A stretch of 64,000 bases of DNA from Streptomyces hyaluromycini (GTDB lineage: Bacteria > Actinomycetota > Actinomycetes > Streptomycetales > Streptomycetaceae), in NCBI RefSeq assembly GCF_002217755.1, contig NZ_BCFL01000022.1:372001-436000 (forward strand). The letters are read 5' to 3'. Below are positions 32,090 through 40,741 of this stretch, in pieces. Every line of letters starts with the position of its first letter. Position 1 is the first letter of the stretch. The notes below the pieces were generated by a model, which worked only from the letters and a program-made list of their open reading frames with translations, searched no databases and had not been told where the DNA came from. A program made the translations under genes and the position numbers.

Positions 32090-33427
32090 ATGAGGACGGA
32101 CACCGATACGAATACGAATACGAATACGAATACGGACACGGATGCGGATGCGGATACGAATCCGGGGACCGGTACGGGGACGGGTACTGCGGGGAATGCG
32201 GGGGCCCTCGTCAGGCTGACCTGGTTGCCGCGGGTCCCGGGCGGCGGACGGTACACCTCGGCGCTGCTGGTGGACGCCCTGGCCGCCGGGCTGATGCGGC
32301 CGTTCCTGCTGCTGTACGGGATCGGCGTGCTGCACCTGGACACGCGCGACGCCGGGCTCGCGCTGTCCGCCGGGATGCTGGCGGGCCTGGGCGCCGTCCC
32401 GCTGACCGGGCGGTGGATCGACCGCGGGGCCCTCACGGCGCCGGTGGCCGCGACCCTGCTGGTACGGGTCGCGGGGACCGTCGTCCTGCTGGCGGCCACC
32501 GGACCGCTCGGGTACACGGCGGCGGCGGTGTTGCTGGGCATCGGTGTCCAGTGCTGGCCCGCGGCCCACGCGGCGATGGTCGCCGCCCTCGCGGACGACC
32601 GGCAGCGCGACACCGCTCTGGCGGCCGCGCGGTCACTGCGCAACGCCGGTATGGGAGCAGGGGCGTTGGTCGCCACGCTCGCCGTGGCCGCCGGCACCGG
32701 GGCGCTCCGGATCCTGGCCGTGGTGACGACTCTGGGATATCTCGTGGCGGCGGCGCTGGTGTGGTCGACGAGGGTTCCCGCCGCCGCACAGAACACAGAA
32801 GGGCAGCACGTGAAGCCTTCCGCCGGTGCGAGGGTGCAATCCGGTGCCGGTGACGGTGCGACGTACGGCGGCGGTCTGCGGCAGGTCACCGTCCTGAGCA
32901 TCGTCAACCTGCCGTACGCGTTCTGCTACGACGTTCTCGAAGTGGCGCTGCCCGCCATGCTGGTGACCTCCCTGCACGCCTCTCCCTCCTGGTCCGCCGG
33001 CATCTTCGTGGCCAACACCGTGCTGGTCATCCTCACCCAGGTGCCCGTCGTGCTGCGGCTGGCACGGCGCTCCCGGCGGTCGGTACTGGCCTCCGCGGGT
33101 GCCGTGCTCGCACTGTCCTACCTCGGGTTCTGGGCGGCGGCCGCACTCGGCGGGCAGGCCGGCACGGTGACCGTCGCCGCGGTGTCGGTGCTGTACACCG
33201 CCGGGGAGATCCTCTACACCGGCAGCGCCACACCGCTGGTCCTGGCCATGGCACCGCCGGGGCTGCGCGGCCGCGCGCTCGCCCGCTGGCAGCTGTCGAC
33301 CGGCATCGGCAGGGCCGCCGCGCCGGCCGCGCTCACCGCTCTGCTCACGGCGGGTCCGGCGCCGTTGTGGGGTGCCCTGGCCGCAACCACCTTGCTGGCG
33401 GCGGCCGTTGTCCGCATCACACGGTGA
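32090..33427 (+). CDS. MFS transporter with repeat-encoded hydrophilic N-terminus
   Basis: A 445-residue major facilitator with 12 hydrophobic segments from about residue 55 on; loop-2 motif is partly kept as LTGRWIDRGALTAP. Probably exports a small molecule under control of the divergent ArsR-type regulator. The first ~35 residues are an odd Thr/Asn/Asp string (TDTDTNTNTNTNTDTDADAD) encoded by hexanucleotide repeats. ATG at 32090 was chosen; GTG 9 bp upstream is in frame and closer to a GGCGGGG motif. Confidence 0.85.
   Translation: MRTDTDTNTNTNTNTDTDADADTNPGTGTGTGTAGNAGALVRLTWLPRVPGGGRYTSALLVDALAAGLMRPFLLLYGIGVLHLDTRDAGLALSAGMLAGLGAVPLTGRWIDRGALTAPVAATLLVRVAGTVVLLAATGPLGYTAAAVLLGIGVQCWPAAHAAMVAALADDRQRDTALAAARSLRNAGMGAGALVATLAVAAGTGALRILAVVTTLGYLVAAALVWSTRVPAAAQNTEGQHVKPSAGARVQSGAGDGATYGGGLRQVTVLSIVNLPYAFCYDVLEVALPAMLVTSLHASPSWSAGIFVANTVLVILTQVPVVLRLARRSRRSVLASAGAVLALSYLGFWAAAALGGQAGTVTVAAVSVLYTAGEILYTGSATPLVLAMAPPGLRGRALARWQLSTGIGRAAAPAALTALLTAGPAPLWGALAATTLLAAAVVRITR
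32100..32160. repeat. Hexanucleotide tandem repeats at the 5' end of the MFS gene
   Basis: Units of the form TACGAA (four in a row) flanked by CGGACA, CGGATG and CGATAC variants. They encode alternating Thr-Asn and Thr/Ala-Asp. Because the unit is 6 bp, slippage changes length without breaking the frame. Confidence 0.8.
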
Positions 33428-33493
33428 TCACATGCCGGCGTCACGGCCGGGTGGCGCACTCAGGTCGTCACCTGGGGCAGGCGCCGAACGCGT

Positions 33494-34753
33494 TCAGCGT
33501 TGCCGCACCGGCCCGCCGACCGGTGTCCGCCGGGTGGCGGGAACGCTGGTGGGGTCGTCGAGCAGGGCGTCCCGGCAGGTCTGGAACGCGCCGCGCAGCG
33601 TCGCCTCACCGCCGAGGACGCCGAAGGTGATGACCGGCTGCATGTCGGGGGACAGGGCGCGGCGTCCGGCCAGACGCGCTTCGAGGCCGGGCCTGAACCA
33701 CGTGGCCCAGGTGGCGAGGTAACCGCCGAGGATGATCTCTCCGGCGTCGGTGACGCCGGAGACGCCGAGGACGGCCGCTCCCAGAGCGTGCCCGGCCGCG
33801 CCGAGCGCGGCGACCGCGTCCGGGTCGCCGTCGCGCAGGCGGCGGTCCAGCTCGGCCAGCGCGGCTTCACCACCCTGCGCCTCGGCGAGCCGCTCCAGTC
33901 CGGCGGCGCGGATGAGAGGTTCGGGGCCGAGGTAGGTCGCCAGGCAACCCCGGGTGCCGCAACGGCATTCGGGACCGTCGAGGGCGATCGGCAGGTGGCC
34001 GATCTCGCCCGCCATGCCGTGACTTCCGCTGTGGACCCGGCCGCCCACGAGCAGTCCGCCGCCCACGCCGGTGTCGGCCTTGATGTAGGCGACGGTGTCG
34101 GGATGCCGTACGCCCTCGGCCGCGAGGGCGTGGTACTCGGCCAGGGCCGCCATGTTGGCGTCGTTGACCACGTCGACAGGGCAGTCCAGCCCCGGGAGTT
34201 CGGCGGCCACCAGGGCCCGCAGGTCCGTGCTGTGCCAGCCGAAGTCGATCGCGGCGGCGACCAGATGGGAGGGCCCGACGACCGGTCCGGCCATGGCCAC
34301 GGCGAGTTGGGCGAGGTGGGCGTGCGGCGTCGCGTTCCGTACCGCCGCCTCGGCCGACCGCACCAGGCAGGCGATGACCGCGGCCAGGGCGCGCGGATCG
34401 CCGTACGGCGCGTGGTGGGGGGCCGACTCGCGGTGCAGGACGTGGCCCCGGAAGTCCGCCGCCATGACGTGCACGTACTCCAGGGTCACCTGGGCGGCGA
34501 GGATGACCACGCGTTCGGGTATGAGCCGCAGCAGGCGCCGGGGGCGGCCCCGGCCGCCGGACGGCACGGAGCCCGCCTCGCAGACCAGACCGCGGTCGAT
34601 GAGTTCCGTGACCAGCGCGGTGACGGTGGCGTGCACCAGTCCGGTGCCGACGGCGACCTCGGTACGGGCGCAGGGGCCGTGGGCGTCGAGGTACCGCAGC
34701 ACCAGGGCCAGGTTGCGGCGCCGTACGTCGGCCGAGTCGGCGGGTGCGTTCAC
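33494..34753 (-). CDS. ROK-family transcriptional repressor
   Basis: A 419-residue ROK regulator: N-terminal winged helix (SADVRRRNLALVLRYLDAHG, GLVHATVTALVTELIDRGLV), then a sugar-kinase-like domain with VVNDANMAALAEYHAL, KADTGVGGGLLVGGRVHSGS, GEIGHLPIALDGPECRCGTR and GCLATY. The zinc-binding CxCGxxGC is complete, which in ROK proteins positions the sugar-binding site. It starts with GTG and is divergent from the sugar-type MFS gene at 34832, so it probably represses that transporter and the esterase until a sugar ligand binds. Confidence 0.92.
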   Translation of the reverse strand: MNAPADSADVRRRNLALVLRYLDAHGPCARTEVAVGTGLVHATVTALVTELIDRGLVCEAGSVPSGGRGRPRRLLRLIPERVVILAAQVTLEYVHVMAADFRGHVLHRESAPHHAPYGDPRALAAVIACLVRSAEAAVRNATPHAHLAQLAVAMAGPVVGPSHLVAAAIDFGWHSTDLRALVAAELPGLDCPVDVVNDANMAALAEYHALAAEGVRHPDTVAYIKADTGVGGGLLVGGRVHSGSHGMAGEIGHLPIALDGPECRCGTRGCLATYLGPEPLIRAAGLERLAEAQGGEAALAELDRRLRDGDPDAVAALGAAGHALGAAVLGVSGVTDAGEIILGGYLATWATWFRPGLEARLAGRRALSPDMQPVITFGVLGGEATLRGAFQTCRDALLDDPTSVPATRRTPVGGPVRQR

Positions 34754-34797
34754 CAGTCGATTGTGCCTCCGGCACGACCGGATCCGGTCAGGGTGGC

Positions 34798-34831
34798 CAG
34801 GATATTTTTTTTCGAGTCTTGAAATAAATAA
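34798..34831. promoter_or_regulatory. Candidate ROK operator/promoter, AT-rich
   Basis: The 78-bp gap between divergent ROK and MFS genes contains an isolated AT-rich tract with the imperfect palindrome TTTCGAGTCTTGAAA (about 34810-34825), immediately before the MFS ATG. ROK repressors usually bind AT-rich palindromes of this sort; binding is inferred. Confidence 0.5.
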
Positions 34832-36178
34832 ATGAACGAGGCCATACTCCCGGCACCGGCAACGAAGCCGGTCCGTCCCCGTGGAGGCGTCTTGTCCGCT
34901 TCGACCTCTTCCGCACCCGCCACTCCCCGAACGGACGACACCCTGGGCCGCTCCCAGGCCAACGTCCTGATGTGGTCGATGGGCGCGGGATTCGCCGCTC
35001 TCTACACCGCCTACGCCGGCCTCGTCGTGGTCCTGCTCCCCACCCAGATCCAGAACCTCGACGCCGCCGCGAAGGAATCGAACCTCGCGCTGGTGACGAT
35101 GACCTCGTCGATCGTCACGCTCTTCGCCCAGCCGATCATCGGCGCCGTCTCGGACCGCACCCGGGGCCGCCTGGGCCGCCGTACCCCCTGGATGCTGTTC
35201 GGCGCCGTGGGCGCGACCCTCGCCCTGCTGGCCATCTCGCACGCCACCACCCTGCTGTGGCTCACGCTGCTCTGGGTCGCCGTCCAGGTGCTGCTGAACG
35301 TCATCCAGGCCCCGCTGACCGCCGTCATGGCCGACCGGGTCGCTCCCCGCCGGTTCGGCATGGTCTCCGCCTTCGTCGGCCTCGGCTCCAACCTCGGCGC
35401 CACACTCGGCGTGATCCTCGCCGCCCGCTACGCCGGACGGCTCGGCCTCGGATACGGCGTCATCGCCGCCGTCGTCCTGGTGACCGTGCTGGCGTTCGTC
35501 CTGCTCAACCGCGACCGGACCCGCCCCGAGGCTCCGGAGCCGTTCTCCTGGCGGGAGTTCGTGACCGGCTTCTGGGTCTCACCACGCAGGCACCCCGACT
35601 TCGCCTGGGCGTTCGTGGCCCGGATGACGTTCATCCTCGGCTACTGGGGAGTGGCCACCTACCAGCGGTACGCGCTCCAGGACTACGTGGGCCTCGACGC
35701 CGACACCGTGGACAGCGCCCAGCAGCTGATGTCCGTACTCGCCCTCGTCGGCACCCTGGCCGGTGCCCTGCCCGCGGCGAAGATCTCCGACCGCACCGGC
35801 CGCCGCAAGGTCTTCGTGGTCGGTGCTTCGGTCCTGCTGGCCCTGTCCATGGCCATCCCGCTCGCCAGCCCCACCCTGCCCGCGATGTACGCGTACGCAC
35901 TGGTCAGCGGCATGGGATTCGGTACGTACATGTCGCTGGACATGGCCCTGATGACCGAGGTCCTGCCCACGGGCTCGGCGGCCGGCAAGGACCTGGGCCT
36001 GCTCAACATCGCCACCAACATCCCGCAGGCACTGGGGCCGATCATCGCCTCCGTGCTCATCACCTCCTTCGCCGCGGGCAGCGACAAACTGCCGGGCTAC
36101 CGCGTCCTGTTCGTCTTCGCCATGGCCGTCGTACTGGTCAGCGCGCTGGCGATCCGGCCGATCAAGGGCGTCAAGTAG
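34832..36178 (+). CDS. MFS transporter, sugar (GPH/SLC45-like) type
   Basis: A 448-residue transporter with 12 hydrophobic segments after a ~50-residue hydrophilic start. Motifs: IGAVSDRTRGRLGRRTPWML (about 108-127) and AAKISDRTGRRKVF (about 312-325), the loop signatures of glycoside/sucrose-type MFS symporters. Its position between a divergent ROK repressor and a downstream esterase suggests uptake of a glycoside or acylated sugar. No clear ribosome site is seen; the tract before ATG is AT-rich, so the start could be the GTG-rich region further in. Confidence 0.88.
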   Translation: MNEAILPAPATKPVRPRGGVLSASTSSAPATPRTDDTLGRSQANVLMWSMGAGFAALYTAYAGLVVVLLPTQIQNLDAAAKESNLALVTMTSSIVTLFAQPIIGAVSDRTRGRLGRRTPWMLFGAVGATLALLAISHATTLLWLTLLWVAVQVLLNVIQAPLTAVMADRVAPRRFGMVSAFVGLGSNLGATLGVILAARYAGRLGLGYGVIAAVVLVTVLAFVLLNRDRTRPEAPEPFSWREFVTGFWVSPRRHPDFAWAFVARMTFILGYWGVATYQRYALQDYVGLDADTVDSAQQLMSVLALVGTLAGALPAAKISDRTGRRKVFVVGASVLLALSMAIPLASPTLPAMYAYALVSGMGFGTYMSLDMALMTEVLPTGSAAGKDLGLLNIATNIPQALGPIIASVLITSFAAGSDKLPGYRVLFVFAMAVVLVSALAIRPIKGVK

Positions 36179-36246
36179 CCCTCGGCCAGCACTCGTTCCT
36201 TCCTCCTCTCTCCTCCCACCCCCCACCTCCACGAGAAGGTTGTTCC

Positions 36247-37677
36247 GTGCCCCAGTCCGCACGCGCCGTCACGTCCCAGGGTCCTGTCCTCGGGACGTGG
36301 CAGGACACCACCGCCCGTTTTCTCGGCATCCCCTACGCCAAGCCCCCGGTCGGCGAACTCCGCTTCGCCGCCCCCGTCCCGCCCGAGCCGTGGACCGAAC
36401 CGCTCGACGCCACCCGGTACGGGCCGACCGCGCAACGCCGCCCCTTCATCCTCGACGGCCCCACCACCATCCCCGAGCCGTCGATACCGGGCGACGGCGT
36501 GCTGAACCTCAACGTCTTCACCCCGTCGCCGACACCGGGCGCGGACCTTCCGGTACTCGTCTGGATCCACGGCGGCGGCTACGTCGCCGGATCCGCCGCC
36601 AGCCCCTGGTACGACGGATCGGCCTTCGCCCGGGACGGAACCGTCCTCGTCTCCATCGGCTACCGGCTCGGCATCGAGGGCTTCCTCCACCTCGACGACG
36701 CCCCCGACAACCGCGGTGTGCTCGACTGGATCGCCGCGCTGACCTGGGTACGCGACAACATCGCCGCGTTCGGCGGCGACCCCGGAAAGGTCACCGTCGC
36801 CGGTCAGTCGGCCGGCGGCGGCGCCGCGCAGACCCTCATGGCCACGCCTTCCGCACACGGGCTCTTCCGCGCCGCGATCTCCCAGTCCGGCGCCGTCAGG
36901 TCCCCCCAGCGCCGTCGCGACGCCCTCGCCGACTCGGCCCGCCTGACCGAACGCACCGGCGTCCCCGCCCTGGCCTCCGCACTCCGCGACCTCACCGATG
37001 ACGAACTGCTCGCCCTCCAGGACGCCCTCGCCACTCCCGACGCCGGACTGACACTGGCCCCCTTCGCGGACGGGGAGTTGGTCCCGGTGCCCGTCCCCGA
37101 AGCCTTCGCCGACGGCAGCGCGTCCCGCGTACCACTCCTGCTCGGCTTCACCCAACGCGAGTTCAACTCCCCGCCCGGAGCCACCCCGACACCCGCACCG
37201 CCCGAAGCCGTACCCGCCATGCTGGCCGCCAACGGCCTCGGCCCCGAGGCCGTGAACGCGTACGCGGCCCTCCACGACCAGACGGACCCGGCGCAACGCA
37301 TGGGCCAGGCCCTCACCGACGCCATCTTCCGCGGACCCTCACTCGCCCTCGCCGAGGCCCGCGCACACCACGAACTGCCCACCTGGCTCTACCACTTCAC
37401 CTGGGGCAGCGCCGCGCACTGCATCGACATCCCCTTCGCCTTCGACCTCCTGGACGCCGAACGCGTCACCGCCGCGACGGGCCCGCATCCACCGCAGTCC
37501 CTCGCCGACGCGATGCACAGCGCCTGGGTCGCCTTCGTCCGCGACCTGGACCCGGGCCCCCACTGGCCCCGCTACACCCGAAAGCACCGCACCACGATGA
37601 CCTGGGACACCACCCCGCACACCCTCGACGACCCACTCAGCGCCGAACGCCGTATATGGCCGTTCCCCGATCGGTGA
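36247..37677 (+). CDS. Carboxylesterase type B (para-nitrobenzyl-esterase-like)
   Basis: A 476-residue esterase with the COesterase pattern: FLGIPYAKPPVGELRF (about 21-36), oxyanion LVWIHGGGYVAGS (about 103-115), nucleophile elbow VAGQSAGGGAA (Ser near 187), and a late His region WLYHFTWGS. The acid Glu likely lies in FTQREFNSP. It starts with GTG after CACGAGAAGG. It follows the sugar-type MFS gene by 68 bp and is probably co-transcribed under ROK control, hydrolysing an ester brought in by that transporter. No signal peptide, so cytoplasmic. Confidence 0.9.
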   Translation: MPQSARAVTSQGPVLGTWQDTTARFLGIPYAKPPVGELRFAAPVPPEPWTEPLDATRYGPTAQRRPFILDGPTTIPEPSIPGDGVLNLNVFTPSPTPGADLPVLVWIHGGGYVAGSAASPWYDGSAFARDGTVLVSIGYRLGIEGFLHLDDAPDNRGVLDWIAALTWVRDNIAAFGGDPGKVTVAGQSAGGGAAQTLMATPSAHGLFRAAISQSGAVRSPQRRRDALADSARLTERTGVPALASALRDLTDDELLALQDALATPDAGLTLAPFADGELVPVPVPEAFADGSASRVPLLLGFTQREFNSPPGATPTPAPPEAVPAMLAANGLGPEAVNAYAALHDQTDPAQRMGQALTDAIFRGPSLALAEARAHHELPTWLYHFTWGSAAHCIDIPFAFDLLDAERVTAATGPHPPQSLADAMHSAWVAFVRDLDPGPHWPRYTRKHRTTMTWDTTPHTLDDPLSAERRIWPFPDR

Positions 37678-37721
37678 GCGACGACGACATCCGACGCATC
37701 GGCGCACGTTCGAAGGAAGTC

Positions 37722-38414
37722 TCAGCCGTCTCGGCCCTGCCATGTGGTCACGCAGGCTTCGTTCCCCTCCAGGTCGGCAAGTACCCAGAAGGCGGGGGCG
37801 CGGGTCGCGGACACGAGTCGGCCGCCGGCCGCCAGTGCGGTCTCGATCCGCCGGGGTGCCTCGTCATGCGGAACACAGATGTCGAAGTGGATGCGATTGC
37901 GCTGTGGGCGCGCCCGGTCCATCTGCTGGGACCAGATGGCCGGGCCCTGCCCGACCGGGTCGATGAGTGGATCCTCCGGTCCCTCGGCACCCACCTCATC
38001 CGTATAGCCCAGCACTGCCTTCCAGAACGGCCGAATCCCTGCGATGTCCAGTGCGTCGATCGCGATCTCCACAAGCTGGACGGACCGCGGTGCCCCCGTT
38101 CCGACTTCTGGCTCTGTCAGAAGCCCGGACCTGTCAGCGGTGGCGGAGATCTGACGTGCGAGTTCGACGTCCCGGGCGGTAATCGCTGCGCGGTCCGACG
38201 ACTGCAGAGTGAAGACGACCCGATCGGGGCGGACATCGACCCGAAGGTGCCGGTCGGCGTCGTTGCCGCACACCGCGACCGCGGCCGCCGCCACCCCCAT
38301 CGCCTGAGCCAACGACCCGACCCGGACCGACGTTTGCAAGGTGCCCAGCAAGAAGCGCCACCCGTAGTTCTGGACCGCCTCCGATGCTTCCTGCCGACTC
38401 AATGTCTGCTCCAT
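37722..38414 (-). CDS. Pterin-dehydratase-like domain fused to a VOC/glyoxalase domain
   Basis: A 230-residue fusion. Residues ~1-100 follow the 4a-carbinolamine dehydratase fold (LSRQEASEAVQNYGWRF, ADRHLRVDVRPDRVVFTL, AITARDVELARQI). The catalytic HHP of that family reads RHL here, so dehydratase activity is doubtful. Residues ~115-230 are a VOC domain (VEIAIDALDIAGIRPFWKAV, LGY, HFDICVPHDEAP, FWVLADLEGNEACV). This two-domain type is known in actinobacteria; function is unclear. It is convergent with the esterase gene and divergent from the propeller protein at 38663. Confidence 0.85.
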   Translation of the reverse strand: MEQTLSRQEASEAVQNYGWRFLLGTLQTSVRVGSLAQAMGVAAAAVAVCGNDADRHLRVDVRPDRVVFTLQSSDRAAITARDVELARQISATADRSGLLTEPEVGTGAPRSVQLVEIAIDALDIAGIRPFWKAVLGYTDEVGAEGPEDPLIDPVGQGPAIWSQQMDRARPQRNRIHFDICVPHDEAPRRIETALAAGGRLVSATRAPAFWVLADLEGNEACVTTWQGRDG

Positions 38415-38662
38415 GGCCGCATCCTTGCAGCCCCCACTGTCGGCCCCGCCCGCGGTAGCAGTCGTAGCCCTCGCCGACTGCTGTCGCGCGCAGCCCGGCG
38501 TCCACCCGGCCCGGGCAGGCCAAAACCTTGACGGGGTAGGCGAGTTCGCCAGACTGATCATCCTCGGTCGTGATAACACTCGCCGTCAACGCCCGCCGTC
38601 GCATCCCCGGACGGCCCAGAGCCACGGCCTCTCCGACAAGCGAGGAAAGGACCACCTTCTCG

Positions 38663-39889
38663 ATGAACGACTCCCCGCGCTTACCTCACCGGCTCCGGCC
38701 GTACGCGCCGACCCGCAGAACCGTGCTCGGCGCCCTGGCGGTCTCCGTGACCACGGCGGCCGTCCCGCTGCTCGCCGCCGCTCCGACCGAGGCGGCGCCG
38801 ACCGGGACCACGGACCTCGTCTACATCGGCACCTGGGGACAGCGTCAGGTCTACGCGGTGCGCTTCGACCCCGTCCACGGGACCATGACACCCGTCGGGT
38901 CCGTCGCGCAGGTCAGCTCGAACTGGGTGGCCGTGCACCCGACCCGCCCGGTCCTGTACGTGGCCGGCAGCGAACAGGGCGGATTCATTCGGGTCTTCGA
39001 GATCGACGACGCCTCGGGTGGCCTGCGCCAGATCGGCGAGGTCGGGACGGAGAGCGTGCCGGCCGGCAGCGGCGGGCTGTCGTACATCGGTGTGGACCGC
39101 CGCTCGCGGACCCTGCTGGTCGCCGACTTCGCGGCGGGTACGGCGGCCACCGTGCCGATCGGCGCGGACGGCGGGCTCGGCGCGGTAGCTTCCCGGGTCC
39201 AGGACACCGGCTCCGGACCCAGCCCGCGGCAGGTGGGCCCGCATCCGCACCACATGGTCATCGACCCGAGCCGACGGTTCGCCCTGGTCGCCGACTTCGG
39301 CGCCGACCGCGTCTTCGTCTACCGCTACGACCAGGCCACCCGCGCCCTGTCCGACGCCACGCCCGACGGCCCCGGCGCCTATGCGACGGCGCCGGGATCG
39401 GGACCCCGCCGCCTCGCCCTCCACCCCGACGGCCGTACCGTCTACCTGCTCAACGAACTGACCGCCGACCTCCAGGCCCTGCGCTGGGACGCCCGGCACG
39501 GCACGCTGACCCAGCTCCAGAGCCTGACGACCAACGCGCCCGGCCACACGGGCACGACCAGCGCCGCCGAACTGGTCATCAGCCGTGACGGTCGGTTCCT
39601 CTACACCTCCAACCGGGGCGAGAACACCCTGGTCGTCTTCGCGACGGACCACAGGACCGGTCCGCTCACCGAGGTCCAGCGCATCTCCTGCGCCGGTCTC
39701 ACCCCCTGGAGCTTCGCTCTCCACCCCGGCGGGAGGTGGCTGTTCGTCGCGAACGAGGCGAGCGGCACGGTCAACCTGTTCCTGGTGGACCGGGGATCCG
39801 GGCAGCTCACGGACACCGGCACGGCCGTGGCCGTGCCGTATCCCGACTCGATCGGCTTCCGTACGCCGACGGGAACGGCCGGTCCCTGA
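38663..39889 (+). CDS. Exported lactonase-type seven-bladed beta-propeller
   Basis: A 408-residue protein with a Tat signal (TRRTVLGALAVSVTTAAVP, about 16-34, AAPTEAA site). The rest consists of repeated propeller blades of the 6-phosphogluconolactonase/YbhE type: LVYIGTWGQRQVYAVRFD, NWVAVHPTRPVLYVAG, HHMVIDPSRRFALVADFG, RRLALHPDGRTVYLLNE, ELVISRDGRFLYTSNRG, WSFALHPGGRWLFVANE. Export argues against a pentose-phosphate role; an extracellular lactonase or binding role is more likely. GAGGAAAGG precedes the ATG at moderate distance. Confidence 0.88.
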   Translation: MNDSPRLPHRLRPYAPTRRTVLGALAVSVTTAAVPLLAAAPTEAAPTGTTDLVYIGTWGQRQVYAVRFDPVHGTMTPVGSVAQVSSNWVAVHPTRPVLYVAGSEQGGFIRVFEIDDASGGLRQIGEVGTESVPAGSGGLSYIGVDRRSRTLLVADFAAGTAATVPIGADGGLGAVASRVQDTGSGPSPRQVGPHPHHMVIDPSRRFALVADFGADRVFVYRYDQATRALSDATPDGPGAYATAPGSGPRRLALHPDGRTVYLLNELTADLQALRWDARHGTLTQLQSLTTNAPGHTGTTSAAELVISRDGRFLYTSNRGENTLVVFATDHRTGPLTEVQRISCAGLTPWSFALHPGGRWLFVANEASGTVNLFLVDRGSGQLTDTGTAVAVPYPDSIGFRTPTGTAGP

Positions 39890-39919
39890 CAGCCGCAAGG
39901 ACGCCGGAGTCGGACCTGG

Positions 39920-40410
39920 TCACAGGAGCGGGCGCAGGGTCTTCGGCGCCGCGCAGGTGATCAGGTCGTAGCCGCTCGTGTCTGCCATATACGTGCCGGT
40001 GCGGTCGACCGTGGTGACCACGCAGCCGGCGGGGAAGGGCGTCGCGTTCTTGATGGCAATCCTCGGTCATCGAGGCGATGGTGCGGTCGCGCAGGATGCC
40101 GGCGTTGTTCACGAGCACGTCGAGCCCGCCGAACTCGCAGACGGCGGGGGCGATCAGTCGCTCGGCGCCGGCCCAGTCGGAGAGGTCCTCGTCGGCGTCG
40201 ACGCCGGAGCTCGGTTGTACGACGGCGAGGACGCTCTGTGCGCCGGGCGAGGAGGAACAGACAGCCGTCCTCGTCGAGGTAGCCGTAGTCGCCGACCGTG
40301 ACGAGATCTCCGAGCCGGCCGGCCGCCGTCTTGTGGGGGTCGCCGTTGTACTCGAAATGAGGCAGCCGATCCGGCGTTCGGGCGGTGCGGTGTCGTGCTC
40401 GTCGGCGCCC
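39920..40410 (-). pseudogene. Mosaic of three gene fragments (acyl-CoA ligase, SDR, unknown tail)
   Basis: Reading leftwards on the minus strand: FEYNGDPHKTAAGRLGDLVT then VGDYGYLDEDGCLFL (about 40360-40240) is from the C-terminal half of an acyl-CoA synthetase. VDADEDLSDWAGAERLI and EFGGLDVLVNNAGILRDRTI (about 40215-40085) is an SDR with its NNAG motif. ATPFPAGCVVTTVDRTGTYM then ADTSGYDLITCAAPKTL (about 40055-39930) is the tail of a third protein I cannot name. The pieces lie in different frames and none has a start or complete domain, so this is recombination debris of lipid/steroid-type catabolic genes. Confidence 0.65.
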
Positions 40411-40550
40411 AGTTCGGCGAACGGCTCCCAGTCGGGCCGCGCTGCCCATGGCGGCTTCTCGCCGCAGCCGCCGCAACGCTCGCGCTCGGAGACGACGGCA
40501 TCCGCGGACCGCCGGGACCAGGACATACCGGCAGGGAGCGAGGGCCGCTC

Positions 40551-40574
40551 CGTGGTGTAGCGGGCTACACCACG
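40551..40574. promoter_or_regulatory. Perfect 24-bp palindrome upstream of the MMPL exporter
   Basis: Arms CGTGGTGTAGC and GCTACACCACG separated by GG, 168 bp before the MMPL start. The core GGTGTAGC-GG-GCTACACC recurs at 44895-44916 in front of the two-component kinase gene. Likely binding site of the NarL-type regulator encoded at 43044-43697. Confidence 0.75.
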
Positions 40575-40741
40575 GATACGGGAGGGCGCTCCCTCGTGGC
40601 TCCGCCCGCCTCACGGAAGGGTGAGGTGTGGAGACGGACGCCTCCCTGAACCCACGGTGAACAGGGCGGACTTTCCCAGGCCGAGGCGGTTCCGGCTCCC
40701 TGCGCATTCCCGGAACCGCTGATGTGGAGGCTTCCCTCGTC

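Noticed and set aside
32100..32160. Short tandem repeats as a CRISPR array
   Set aside because: Units are 6 bp, contiguous and in-frame within a gene; no spacers and no cas genes in the window.
37722..38414. Calling this gene a functional pterin carbinolamine dehydratase
   Set aside because: The HHP catalytic motif is replaced by RHL and a VOC domain is fused, so only the fold is supported.
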